A stretch of DNA of 64,000 bases. Source: Ktedonosporobacter rubrisoli (GTDB lineage Bacteria; Chloroflexota; Ktedonobacteria; Ktedonobacterales; Ktedonobacteraceae). Made by a program: the position numbers and the translations under genes. Below, in pieces: positions 33,500 to 42,239 of this stretch; the stretch's first letter is position 1; every line of letters begins with the position of its first letter. The notes under the pieces were generated by a model. The model did not search any database. It saw nothing but the letters and a program-made list of their open reading frames with translations, and was not told the DNA's origin. Location: NCBI RefSeq assembly GCF_004208415.1, contig NZ_CP035758.1, forward strand, positions 10,416,001 to 10,480,000. Reading direction: 5' to 3'.

Positions 33500-34114
33500 G
33501 CTGACGAGCGTGAGACGAGTAGTAATTAGCTGCTCAATTGCGGATTAGGGACATATTCGTTCATAGTACATCTTTTGCTACGTTAGAAGCATTTACTTAT
33601 CATATCATCAAGTAATTGCGTGTATCTTCCTCCACTTTCTTCATGCTCCATATGGCTGACCTTTGTTATGAATCCTGACTTGCAATTTCCATCGCTGCTT
33701 GTAAAAACCACCATATCTTTAACTATGGGCATGGCAAGCTACCGAGGTGTATTTAGCTTTTTGGGTAAAAGGATAAATTGTAGCATCTGCATGTACTTAT
33801 GTACTAGCGCATATTTGGCTTAAGCTCAAAAGGCTTGATAGCAAAGAAAAAGCGTGTATTATGTTTCAAACAGTCTATTAAGAAGAGTACTGTAGCTTAT
33901 TAATGGACAGAATAAGCGAGTCTTTGCCGGGGAAAAAAGCAGAAAAAGCCTTCAACAGTGAGTTTCGCAGTGTATAGAGGCAGTGTTCACAATGATTGAG
34001 CTTTGGGTGAATTGACAGGGAAATGTTGTGGTCTGGGTTGGCCGGGCTGCTCTCGAATGGGCAAGAGCTGACCTGGCAATTGGCCCAAGGTCTCTGAACA
34101 TCGCTAGAGAGGCA
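33500..34114. other. long intergenic leader region
   Basis: There is no convincing gene in this AT-rich stretch; a 67-codon frame at 33620 lacks a ribosome site. A good promoter, TTGATA (33835-33840) with TATTAT (33857-33862) after 16 nt, faces the FkbM-like gene and would give a leader of about 350 nt. Confidence 0.45.
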
Positions 34115-34142
34115 GTAGCAGCAAGCTGGACCTTGCTGCTAC
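34115..34142 (+). promoter_or_regulatory. strong hairpin in the leader of the FkbM-like gene
   Basis: Perfect eleven-base arms GTAGCAGCAAG (34115-34125) and CTTGCTGCTAC (34132-34142) have a six-base loop, 75 bp before the start codon. It may be an operator or part of a leader RNA. Confidence 0.45.
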
Positions 34143-34216
34143 CCATACTTCCAATGATCTTTGGGTTAGCTCATTTAAGCAGAGCCTGTGATAAAACAGA
34201 AAAAGGAGTGCCTGAT

Positions 34217-35116
34217 ATGTCCATCATTAGCCAGGGAAAGAAGTTTCTTAAAAGAGCCATGAGGGATGCCCACGAGATCATCTTTACAGATGAGTATGTA
34301 CAGCAGCATTCTAGTAAAGTCGCCCAGATACTTTTAGCTCAGCAATACAAAACGATGTGCGCGCTTCGTGTACCTCTTCCCAGCTTCGAAGAGGTAGAAT
34401 TTCGCGCCTTCTCCCAACAAGGGGAAGATGGTATCCTTTTATACCTCTTCTCAGTACTCGGCACGACGAATAAGAAATGTGTCGAGATGTGCTGTGAAGA
34501 CGGAATCGAATGTAACACGGCCAACTTACTGATTAATCATGGCTGGCAAGGCCTGCTCTTTGATGGCAGGGGTGAAAAGGTAAAAAGAGGGCGGGCATTT
34601 TATGCGCGCTGCTCAGATACTAATGGCTGGCCGCCCAAAATCGTGCATGCCTGGATTACTGCGGAAAATTGTAATGAGCTGATCCGGGAACATGGCTTTG
34701 CTGGTGACATAGACTTATTGTCTCTGGACATGGATGGGGTGGATTATTGGGTCTTAAAAGCGCTTGAGTGTGTTACTCCGCGCGTAATGGTTGTGGAGAA
34801 CAATCCACGTCTGGGACCAGATGTTTCGGTTACCGTTCCCTATAGCCCCGATTTTGTTGCGCGCTACGAAGGAGAGCCGCATAGAAATTACTATGGAGCT
34901 TCTTTACTTGCCTTGACCAATCTAGCGAAGCAGAAGGGATACCGGCTGGTTGGCTGCCAGCGCTATGGCTTCAACGCGTTTTTTGTTCGTGCTGGCATAG
35001 GCGAAGATATTTTGCCTGAAATCGCAGTGGCTGATTGCTTCAAGCATCCTTATGCCAGGCAATCCATGGAAGTGGGAAAACACAAGCTTGTAAACAAAGA
35101 GTGGGTTGAGGTCTAA
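34217..35116 (+). CDS. FkbM-like / sugar-associated methyltransferase-fold protein
   Basis: A soluble protein of 299 residues. The middle matches the Rossmann-like core of the FkbM-type methyltransferase group: FRAFSQQGEDGILLYLFSVLGTTNKKCVEM, then LLFDGRG in place of the SAM-binding acidic end, and DLLSLDMDGVDYWVLKAL, followed by VMVVENNPRLGPD. Such proteins often sit in polysaccharide or O-antigen loci. The glycine-rich motif I is degenerate (KKCVEMCCEDGIECNTANLL), so SAM binding is uncertain. The ATG at 34217 has AAGGAG eight bases upstream; the frame is open for 63 codons upstream, which looks like chance. Confidence 0.75.
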   Translation: MSIISQGKKFLKRAMRDAHEIIFTDEYVQQHSSKVAQILLAQQYKTMCALRVPLPSFEEVEFRAFSQQGEDGILLYLFSVLGTTNKKCVEMCCEDGIECNTANLLINHGWQGLLFDGRGEKVKRGRAFYARCSDTNGWPPKIVHAWITAENCNELIREHGFAGDIDLLSLDMDGVDYWVLKALECVTPRVMVVENNPRLGPDVSVTVPYSPDFVARYEGEPHRNYYGASLLALTNLAKQKGYRLVGCQRYGFNAFFVRAGIGEDILPEIAVADCFKHPYARQSMEVGKHKLVNKEWVEV

Positions 35117-35174
35117 GCGGCCTACACGGTGTTTTAAACCTTGCCGTTGGGGCTGGCTTGGCGTATTGGTGTGG

Positions 35175-35203
35175 ACCCCACAGGCTTGCCGCGCTTGTGG
35201 GGT
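35175..35203 (+). terminator. hairpin after the FkbM-like gene
   Basis: Eleven paired bases, ACCCCACAGGC (35175-35185) with GCTTGTGGGGT (35193-35203), form a stem with one G-U pair, 59 bp after the stop codon. The following T content is weak (AATTCT). Confidence 0.55.
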
Positions 35204-35376
35204 AATTCTCGTGGTAATTTGCCAACTGGAGCCATCATACGAGAGAAAAAAAATAAGAAATGGGTAAGAATGTGCCCCAAATATGCTACATAAAGAAGGT
35301 TGAATTGGACATCTCATGAAGAGTGTGAGATACTCTGGCTCAGTATATCTACGGTTTTTGTTATTTGGAGGTGTTT

Positions 35377-36849
35377 ATGTCCTCAGCCTACCCTCCTTTT
35401 GGAGGCGCGCCGGCACAGCTTTGTCAGCGCTGCGGGATGGCGCTTCCGCCCAATGAGGTCTATTGTACAAATTGTGGTTATTCAAATACGCCTGCTCAAG
35501 GGACTCCTCCTGGAACAGGGTCGCTTGCCTCCAATATTCAATGGGGGGGAGGTGCGCCGCAGGCGCAAATGGACCAGAATCAGCAAGGCGCGTCCTCCTG
35601 GAACAGCCCTTCATCGTCACTGAGCCAGGGCAATGCACAACCTAATTACTTTGGTGGAGCACAGTTTGGCTCACCAGCTCAGCCTATGGGGGATGGAAAT
35701 GCCTGGCCATCGGCGCAGTCTGCTGGTCCCAGCCCTTCAGGTTCTTCATTGTTTAAATCGCCAACGCCAATGGTGGGTGGCGCGAATGCCTGGCCATCGG
35801 CGCAAACAAATAGCGCCGATAATTACGCCTCACCAACGCAGTCCGTGGGCTCTAGTGGAAGCTGGTCACCTTCTGCACCTGCTACTGGTAACCTGGGGAC
35901 AACACCGTATGCCTCACCAACGCAGGCTATGGGCGGTGGGAGCTGGTCACCTTCTCCGCTGCCTGGAGCAGATTATCAGCAGGGTGGGCCAGCGCAGCCT
36001 CAGGGATTTTATGGAGGCGCTCCTGCGATGCCGGGCGGAGCCGGTGGCTTCCAGTCCGACGCGGCACCACCTCCAGGCTTGAGTCAGCCGCCAGCACAAC
36101 GACGCCTTCCAGACATGAAGATCATCATCGGCGTTGTTGTGCTTCTCGTGGTGCTGATTGGCGGTGGGATAGGGTACATGCTGCTTTCGTCAAGAAATAA
36201 TAATGCGGCTACAACCTCCTCGTCCTCGACCGCTATGTCACCAACAGCTCAGCCCAAAGGCACTCCTATATTCGCCGATTCCTTTAAAAATAATAGCAGT
36301 GGGTGGAATCTTCAGGGTGATCCTGGAAAGTTTTCTGTCGCTGTCGGGAACGGTGCCTTGACGCTGGAGGATAAGAATAACAGGCTACTCTGGGAACTGG
36401 TGCCTGGCGGCAAGAGCTTGAAGGATTTTAATCTGACTGTTGATGCGACGCTTGCCCAGGGCGACCAGAATAACGGGTATGGTATATATATTCGTGGCTC
36501 CTCAAGTCAGACGAGTGAGCTGGCTACTTATTATCGTTTTGAGCTCTATGGCGATGGCTCCTATGCAATATTCAAAGGTGCCGCAGATCCCAAAGGCAAT
36601 TCAACTGCTACCAAGCTTGTGGATTATACCTTTAGTTCCGCTATTCAAAAACAGGGCTCGGTGAACCATATCTCTATTGTGGCAAAAGGCCCATCAATGT
36701 CTTTTGTGGTGAATGGAGAGACCCTAAAAACGATTACAGATAGTAGCTATGTTGGTGGCTCTGTGGCGTTTTTTGTCTCAAATTTGCAAAACGCAAAACC
36801 GGGAGCGCAAGCTAAGTTTTCTAACTTAGCGATATATCCTCCTCAATAA
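35377..36849 (+). CDS. zinc-ribbon membrane protein with repetitive linker and extracellular LamG-like domain
   Basis: A membrane protein of 490 residues. An N-terminal zinc ribbon (CQRCGMALPPNEVYCTNCGY, residues 16-35) is followed by about 200 residues rich in Pro, Ser, Gly and Gln with repeated NAWPSAQ, YASPTQ and GSWSPS units. One transmembrane helix follows (IIIGVVVLLVVLIGGGIGYML), then a Ser/Thr stalk and a C-terminal beta-sandwich (FADSFKNNSSGWNLQGDPGK to the end) like a laminin-G/DUF1080 lectin fold. This suggests cytosolic zinc ribbon and linker, external lectin-like domain. The ligand is unknown. The ATG at 35377 follows GGAGGTG. This architecture recurs in Ktedonobacteria, which is family knowledge rather than proof. 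Confidence 0.82.
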   Translation: MSSAYPPFGGAPAQLCQRCGMALPPNEVYCTNCGYSNTPAQGTPPGTGSLASNIQWGGGAPQAQMDQNQQGASSWNSPSSSLSQGNAQPNYFGGAQFGSPAQPMGDGNAWPSAQSAGPSPSGSSLFKSPTPMVGGANAWPSAQTNSADNYASPTQSVGSSGSWSPSAPATGNLGTTPYASPTQAMGGGSWSPSPLPGADYQQGGPAQPQGFYGGAPAMPGGAGGFQSDAAPPPGLSQPPAQRRLPDMKIIIGVVVLLVVLIGGGIGYMLLSSRNNNAATTSSSSTAMSPTAQPKGTPIFADSFKNNSSGWNLQGDPGKFSVAVGNGALTLEDKNNRLLWELVPGGKSLKDFNLTVDATLAQGDQNNGYGIYIRGSSSQTSELATYYRFELYGDGSYAIFKGAADPKGNSTATKLVDYTFSSAIQKQGSVNHISIVAKGPSMSFVVNGETLKTITDSSYVGGSVAFFVSNLQNAKPGAQAKFSNLAIYPPQ

Positions 36850-36853
36850 GAGA

Positions 36854-36886
36854 AAAGGAGCGCATAACTACTACTTGCGCTCCTTT
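36854..36886. terminator. terminator-like hairpin between convergent genes
   Basis: Perfect eleven-base arms AAAGGAGCGCA (36854-36864) and TGCGCTCCTTT (36876-36886) begin five bases after the zinc-ribbon gene stop. Confidence 0.7.
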
Positions 36887-36963
36887 CTCCCTACGCGAAA
36901 ATTATCTTTTCTTTCTCCCCTCAAGAGCCAGGCGCTTGCTCTTATCCACCCTTCTAAACGAGA

Positions 36964-37938
36964 TCAGTCTTGTTCTAGAAGAGCCTGAGCATAGACCGCC
37001 GGATCGACGTTTCCTCCACTCACAATGCAGCAAACGCGCTGCCCGTAAAAGCGTTCGGGAGCGCTAAAGAGAGCTCCAAGTGTAAGTGCCCCGGTTGGCT
37101 CAACTTTCAAATTAACATAGCGAAAATAAGAGCGTACTGTCCGTAGCGTTTGCCTGTCGGGTACCTCGATAATGTCTTTTATGCCGCGCTGTAGTATTTC
37201 CCAGTTGATATGACCCAGGCTCCTGGTCCGGGCGCCATCTGCGATAGTATCTGGCTCTTGCGCGTTACTTATCAGGCGGCCATTGTGCAATGACTGGGCG
37301 GCATCGTTGCCCGGCAGAGGTTCGGCGCCTATGATCGCTGTTTGCGCCTGAAGGAGGTCACGCGCAATAATGACGCCCGAACTCAGGCCGCCGCCGCCGA
37401 TAGGAACCACGACTGTATCGAATTCGCCAGCGCTGAAGATATCTTTGCCGAGAGTGGAATTTCCGGCTATGACGCGATAATCATCATAAGCATGGGCCTC
37501 AAAGGCGCCTGGATTGGCCTCCATGAGCTGGCTAACGCGTTCTTCCCGACTGATCTGTTGTACATCAATGAGATCAACAGTTCCACCATAGGCTTGGATT
37601 GCCTCAATCTTTACCCTGGCCGAGGTGGCCGGCATGACGATAGTGCAGGTTTTCCTCAGTAGCTTGCAGGCGTAGGCTACGGCCTGGCCAAAGTTTCCTG
37701 ACGAGGCTGTGATAACGTGTTGCTGCTCAATGCTAGAGATGAGGTTATAGGCAGCTCTGAATTTGAAGCTGCCGGTATGCTGAAATGTCTCACTCGCGAT
37801 AGTCAGCTCACATTTGAGCTCAGTCGAGAGGGAAGGAGCGGGCAGCAGCAAGGTGGGTCGCACGTAGCGAGGTAACTTTTCCCAAACACTACCGATGTAC
37901 CCATCACTTAGTTCGGGAGCTGTTGTGTAATTATGCAT
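36964..37938 (-). CDS. PLP-dependent threonine/serine dehydratase
   Basis: A fold-II PLP enzyme of 324 residues, which deaminates threonine or serine to the 2-oxo acid. The PLP lysine is in TGSFKFRAAYNLI (near residue 59), the substrate loop is TASSGNFGQAVAYACKLL, and the phosphate-binding glycines are in VVPIGGGGLSSGVI. The final CCIVSGGNVDPAVY segment carries the residue stacking on PLP. There is no C-terminal ACT regulatory domain, so it resembles the catabolic TdcB or serine racemase type. GGAG lies eight bases before the ATG. Confidence 0.92.
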   Translation of the reverse strand: MHNYTTAPELSDGYIGSVWEKLPRYVRPTLLLPAPSLSTELKCELTIASETFQHTGSFKFRAAYNLISSIEQQHVITASSGNFGQAVAYACKLLRKTCTIVMPATSARVKIEAIQAYGGTVDLIDVQQISREERVSQLMEANPGAFEAHAYDDYRVIAGNSTLGKDIFSAGEFDTVVVPIGGGGLSSGVIIARDLLQAQTAIIGAEPLPGNDAAQSLHNGRLISNAQEPDTIADGARTRSLGHINWEILQRGIKDIIEVPDRQTLRTVRSYFRYVNLKVEPTGALTLGALFSAPERFYGQRVCCIVSGGNVDPAVYAQALLEQD

Positions 37939-38404
37939 GTATGAACTCCAAGGATAGAGGTTGTTGCAGGTTCAGGGATATTGTATCACGCGTTCTCCCC
38001 TCCTACTTTCTCTAGAGAAAGTGTGGTGTATGAAAAGCTGCTGGTACTCTCTTCGCTTGCCGTTACAGGCAAACGGCATTGGATCTTGGTTCCTGCCAAT
38101 TACGATTTGATCTTGCCCCTTGAAACATTATGCGCCGCTGATTACTGCCATGAACTAAATTTGAGAGTCAAGTTGCCAGGAAGAGAAAAAAGAGGAGAAT
38201 TTTTTCAGCACACCTATCAAGCACATGGAGACCAGCTAGCATAGTGCTAATCCCTTATGCCAGATGCCTGGAACTCCTTGTGCCGCTGATCCGTGCTAAT
38301 AATACAGTTGCTATTGGCGGATAGCAAAAGAGGTAACCAGCGTAAAATTAGCGTAACCATAAAAATGGTAAATTTTTGAAGATATAAAAGGAAGCGTGAA
38401 TCTT

Positions 38405-38602
38405 ATGGATGGGCAGAAGTTTCAACAAGTTCCTGTAGTAGAGCTTATGCATACAAAACCAACAATTGATGGAGGGAGAGAATATAAATTTGAGGTAGCC
38501 GTGGGTGATGGCGTTCAGCCAATTGTGCTGGTTTTGCGCGTGAGCCCTGACCATGTTGAAGCCAGGGCCGATTTTCACAAAGTTGGTAAGCCTGTAGGTT
38601 AG
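38405..38602 (+). CDS. small hypothetical protein
   Basis: A 65-residue soluble ORF with beta-type composition (REYKFEVAVGDGVQPIVLVLRVSPDHVEARADFHKVG). AAGGAAG lies ten bases before the ATG at 38405. It overlaps the end of the convergent dehydrogenase gene by four bases. No family is recognised. Composition and ribosome site suggest a real gene. Confidence 0.5.
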   Translation: MDGQKFQQVPVVELMHTKPTIDGGREYKFEVAVGDGVQPIVLVLRVSPDHVEARADFHKVGKPVG

Positions 38603-39492
38603 CCTGAGCCTATACGATGTGACGAAAGATCCTCTAAATAGGTAAGCAGGGCGGAATGATCGAGATCGCCGCGTCCCCGCAGCTCCAGGGAAGCAAACAT
38701 CTGATCTACAAGGGCAGTTACTGGGAGCGAGACCCCATAGGTGCGTGCAGTTTCCAGAACAATGCCTAGATCCTTATGATGAAAACGTATTCTGCCTCCT
38801 GGAGCAAAATTGTGGGCCACCATCGTCGCGCCGCGTAGCTCTAAGATTCTACTGGCCGCGAGACCACCGCCAAGTACTTGTATGATTCTGGCGGGATCTA
38901 CGCCGGCCTTGGAGCCAAGAACTAGCGCCTCGCTAATTGCCTCGAAAATGAGCGCTACCACGATCTGATTGCAGGCTTTGACAGTTTGACCGGCGCCATG
39001 GTCTCCCACGTGAACAATGGTTGTGCCCATAGCCTGGAAAACTGGCAGACAGCGTGTAAACGTCTCCTTTTGGCCTCCCACCATGATTGAGAGAGTTCCG
39101 TCGATGGCCCCCTTGTCTCCGCCGCTGACCGGAGCATCGAGCATGCTCACATTGTGCTGAGCCAGGAGAGCAGCCAGTGCACGCGTCGCGACAGGGGAAA
39201 TAGTGCTCATATCTATCACAATAAGCCCGTCGTGCGCTCCTTCAATGACGCCATCTGGCCCGCTTAAAACCTGCTCTACTACCGCTGTATCGGGGAGCAT
39301 GGTGATGACGATATCGCTAGCTGCGGCTATCTCGCGGGCGCTCTTGGCTGCTTGTGCTCCTGCCGCAATAAACTGTTCGGTGACTTCGGGATGGCGATTG
39401 TGGACAATCAGTGGAAATCCGGCTTTGCGCAGATTGTGGGCCATGGGTTGCCCCATGATACCTAGCCCGATAAAGCCGATCGTCTCCGGCAT
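38599..39492 (-). CDS. 3-hydroxyisobutyrate dehydrogenase-family NAD(P)-dependent reductase
   Basis: A beta-hydroxyacid dehydrogenase of 297 residues (MmsB/GarR group), which interconverts 3-hydroxy acids and semialdehydes such as 3-hydroxyisobutyrate or tartronate semialdehyde. The Rossmann motif is IGFIGLGIMGQPMAHNLRKAG, the substrate-binding signature is DAPVSGGDKGAIDGTLSIMVGG, and the catalytic Lys is in GAGQTVKACNQIVVA (residue near 171). The ribosome site GAAGGAGG is strong. With the Leu/Val dehydrogenase gene next to it (divergent), a role in valine catabolism is attractive but unproven. Confidence 0.92.
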   Translation of the reverse strand: MPETIGFIGLGIMGQPMAHNLRKAGFPLIVHNRHPEVTEQFIAAGAQAAKSAREIAAASDIVITMLPDTAVVEQVLSGPDGVIEGAHDGLIVIDMSTISPVATRALAALLAQHNVSMLDAPVSGGDKGAIDGTLSIMVGGQKETFTRCLPVFQAMGTTIVHVGDHGAGQTVKACNQIVVALIFEAISEALVLGSKAGVDPARIIQVLGGGLAASRILELRGATMVAHNFAPGGRIRFHHKDLGIVLETARTYGVSLPVTALVDQMFASLELRGRGDLDHSALLTYLEDLSSHRIGSG

Positions 39493-39795
39493 AACTCTTC
39501 AAACCTCCTTCTTAACCTGCTGGCTTGCATCTTTGTCATTTCCATAATACAGGAGTCATAAACCGGGTTGCAAATCGGCTATCGTGCCGAGCTTCTCTAT
39601 AGCCAGTGCGAGGCCGCGCGCTGAATGGGCGCATAATTGTGGATCGGATACAGACGCTCGTTAGGCTTTCCCATCTCAGGCTCTCAAGAACTACATGAAC
39701 GCATATGGAAAAATCCAGGAACTCGCATAAAACCAGGTTATAATTAGGCATAGAATATCTGTAAGTTTGCTTTGAGAAAGGCCAGGATTGCATAT

Positions 39796-40887
39796 ATGGA
39801 CAGCCTCACCTTTAAACTCATGGAACAGTATGATTATGAAAATCTCTTCTTTTGCCAGGAGAAGAGCGTAGGGCTCAAAGCGATAATTGCTATTCACGAT
39901 ACAACGTTGGGACCTGCTGCAGGCGGGACACGAATGTGGCCTTACGCTACCGAGGAAGATGCAGTCGGAGATGCTCTACGCCTGGCGCGAGCTATGACGT
40001 ATAAGTGTGCGGCGGCTGGCATGAACTTTGGTGGTGGAAAGTGTGTGGTCATTGCAGATCCCAAGCGCGATAAAACTGAAGCCCTCTTGCGCACTCTGGG
40101 CCGCTTTATCAATCGGCTGGGTGGTCTGTTTGTGACCGGAGTAGATGTAGGGACAACTGTGCGCGATATGGAGATTATGCGCATGGAATCTCCCTACATC
40201 GTGACTGTCTCCGAAGCTCTAGGTGGCCCTGGCGATACCGCTCAGACGACGGCGCTTGGCGTTGTTCAGGGAATACGCGCCTGCCTCAAAGCGATCTATG
40301 GGAGTCCTGAGCTGCAAGGGCGCAGTGTTGCTGTGCAGGGAGTTGGCGGGGTTGGTAAAGATGTTGTTGAGCGGTTAGTCAAAGCCGGGGCAATTGTGAC
40401 TATTGCTGATGTAGATCAGGAGAAAGTCGCAAGTGTCGCCGCTGCACATGGGGTGAGGGTAGTTCCGCCGGATGAGATCGCTCAACAGGCAGTCGATGTC
40501 TATTGTCCCTGTGCCCTGGGGGCCGTGCTCAATGATCGCTCGATCCCGGAACTGCACTGTAAAATCGTGTGCGGCTCGGCCAATAATCAGCTTGCTGAGG
40601 AACGCCATGGCGATATGTTAGAGCAGCATGGCATCTTGTATGCACCAGACTATGTTGTGAACGCTGGCGGTGTATTGGCAGGCATTGATAGCTTCAATCC
40701 GGGTGGGTTCAAGCGTTTACGCGCCGAGGAAACTATAGCACGTATTTATGAAACAGTTGAGAAACTAATAGCGCTGGCTCGTGCGCAGCATATACCAACG
40801 TATCGGGCTGCCGACGTGCTGGCCGAAGAACGTATCGCCATGGTGCGCCAGGTCAAGAGCCTGGCCAGTGGGGCCGAGAAGAAATGA
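39796..40887 (+). CDS. Glu/Leu/Phe/Val dehydrogenase (leucine/valine dehydrogenase type)
   Basis: An NAD-dependent branched-chain amino acid dehydrogenase (363 residues), which reversibly deaminates Leu or Val to the 2-oxo acid. The family segments are complete: AIIAIHDTTLGPAAGGTRMWPY, the catalytic lysine in MTYKCAAAGMNFGGGKCVVIADP, FVTGVDVGTT and the Rossmann motif VAVQGVGGVGKDVVERLVKAG. NYVVNAGG appears as DYVVNAGGVL. The ATG at 39796 is chosen with AGGA eight bases upstream; an in-frame TTG at 39772 is less likely. It is divergent from the 3-hydroxyisobutyrate dehydrogenase-like gene. Confidence 0.92.
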   Translation: MDSLTFKLMEQYDYENLFFCQEKSVGLKAIIAIHDTTLGPAAGGTRMWPYATEEDAVGDALRLARAMTYKCAAAGMNFGGGKCVVIADPKRDKTEALLRTLGRFINRLGGLFVTGVDVGTTVRDMEIMRMESPYIVTVSEALGGPGDTAQTTALGVVQGIRACLKAIYGSPELQGRSVAVQGVGGVGKDVVERLVKAGAIVTIADVDQEKVASVAAAHGVRVVPPDEIAQQAVDVYCPCALGAVLNDRSIPELHCKIVCGSANNQLAEERHGDMLEQHGILYAPDYVVNAGGVLAGIDSFNPGGFKRLRAEETIARIYETVEKLIALARAQHIPTYRAADVLAEERIAMVRQVKSLASGAEKK

Positions 40888-41125
40888 GCGGCAAGGCAGA
40901 GTAGACCAAACGCTGCTTCTTGTCGTCAGTTGCTAGCTGAAGAGCGGCAAATTCTACCCTGCCAAATCCCAAGGCTGCACTGATAGCAAAGAGGCTTTTG
41001 GAGTAGGGATAGCGGAAAGCGCTTTCTGCTGTCTCTACCTGCTATAGGTTCTCAGTTCTATATCATAAATTGCTCAGCATAGACTTATTTATCTATCCTA
41101 TACTTATTAAAGTTATTATCTACTG

Positions 41126-41265
41126 ATTAACGCGATGGGCCAATTTTTCCTGGCGCTTAGCTCTCTGGGAGAGAGGTAAGGAATGCCATGATCCTGTGGC
41201 TTGCCTCCAACCTTGCTTCTTCTCTTACCGAGTAGAGTGATAAAAAGCTTGTCCATCGCGTTAAT
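41126..41265. other. 140-bp element closed by a 13-bp perfect inverted repeat
   Basis: Arms ATTAACGCGATGG (41126-41138) and CCATCGCGTTAAT (41253-41265) close a 140-bp segment. Inside, AATTTTT can pair with AAAAAGCTT, and smaller hairpins CTCTCT/AGAGAG and GCCA/TGGC and a GGTAAG/CTTACC pair are visible. This could be a structured RNA in the slipin leader or a small MITE. The remaining gap (40888-41351) shows no gene. Confidence 0.5.
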
Positions 41266-41351
41266 TCAATAATCTGGGAATGCTTGCATAAATTCGGGGT
41301 ATATGAGGACAGAGACCTTACCTGATGCAAGCGTTGGGGAGGGCATTTACT

Positions 41352-42170
41352 ATGGGAATGATGTTGACCGTCTTAATTGTGCTAGTCATTTTGATTGCTT
41401 TCTGGGGGCTGCGCGTTGTACAGCAGTATGAGCGAGGAGTGATTTTTGTCCTGGGCAAGTTAGTGGGAGCAAAGGGGCCAGGCCTATTCTGGGTTGTACC
41501 GTGGATCTCGCGTATGATCAAGGTTGATTTGCGTATAGTCACTCTGGACGTGCCGCCCCAGGAAGTTATTACGCGCGATAATATTACGATAAGAGTGACG
41601 GCTGTTGTCTACTTCTACGTTGTTGATCCCACGGCCGCAGTGGTCAACGTAATGAACTTTTTTGAGGCCACTACACAGATTGGTCAGACCACGCTGCGGA
41701 ACATCCTGGGTCAATCTGAGCTTGATGAGTTGTTAGCGGAACGCAAAAAGATTAATCAGGAACTACAGGAGATCATCGATGAGTATACCGAGCGCTGGGG
41801 CGTAAAGGTGACTGCCGTCGAGGTCAAGGATATTGAGCTGCCCGAGACGATGCAGCGTGCTATGGCCAAGCAGGCGGAGGCCGAGCGCGAAAAGCGCGCC
41901 AAGATCATTCATGCCGAAGGTGAGTTGCAGGCTTCGACGCAGCTTGCTCAGGCTGCCAATGTGATTGCTTCGCAGGCAGGAGCTTTACAGTTGCGCTACT
42001 TGCAGACGCTAACCGAGATCTCTGTTGAGAAAAATTCCACGATTGTCTTCCCCTTGCCGCTGGATATTGTGACGCCATTCATGGAAGCGCTCAAGCAAAA
42101 TGGGCATCAGGAAGGGATAACGCAGTCCTTACGACATACCGATGGTCCGCGAGATATGCCGCGTAGATAG
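41352..42170 (+). CDS. SPFH-domain slipin (stomatin-like) protein
   Basis: A membrane-anchored SPFH protein of 272 residues. It has one N-terminal hydrophobic helix (MLTVLIVLVILIAFWGL), then the stomatin core: VVQQYERGVIFVLGKL, GPGLFWVVPW, the VDLRIVTLDVPPQEVITRDNITIRVTAVVYFYV segment and the coiled-coil AMAKQAEAEREKRAKIIHAEGELQAS. Slipins scaffold membrane microdomains and usually pair with an NfeD-type protease, but none is adjacent here. The ATG at 41352 follows GGGGAGGG by about nine bases. Confidence 0.95.
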   Translation: MGMMLTVLIVLVILIAFWGLRVVQQYERGVIFVLGKLVGAKGPGLFWVVPWISRMIKVDLRIVTLDVPPQEVITRDNITIRVTAVVYFYVVDPTAAVVNVMNFFEATTQIGQTTLRNILGQSELDELLAERKKINQELQEIIDEYTERWGVKVTAVEVKDIELPETMQRAMAKQAEAEREKRAKIIHAEGELQASTQLAQAANVIASQAGALQLRYLQTLTEISVEKNSTIVFPLPLDIVTPFMEALKQNGHQEGITQSLRHTDGPRDMPRR

Positions 42171-42188
42171 TTGCGTGGGTCAGGTTGT

Positions 42189-42220
42189 GATGGGAAGCTA
42201 CGCCGTAGTGGCTTCCCATC
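42189..42220. terminator. hairpin between convergent genes
   Basis: Stem GATGGGAAG (42189-42197) with CTTCCCATC (42212-42220), with inner CTAC/GTAG pairing, lies between the slipin gene and the convergent dehydrogenase gene. Confidence 0.65.
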
Positions 42221-42239
42221 GTCGTGAGCCCTAGTACCG

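Noticed and set aside
33620..33823. 67-codon plus-strand frame in the 33.4-34.2 kb gap
   Set aside because: No ribosome site; composition of a chance frame in AT-rich DNA.
37981..38244. 87-codon plus-strand frame upstream of the dehydratase gene
   Set aside because: Overlaps the expected promoter of the divergent dehydratase gene, no ribosome site, no recognisable features.
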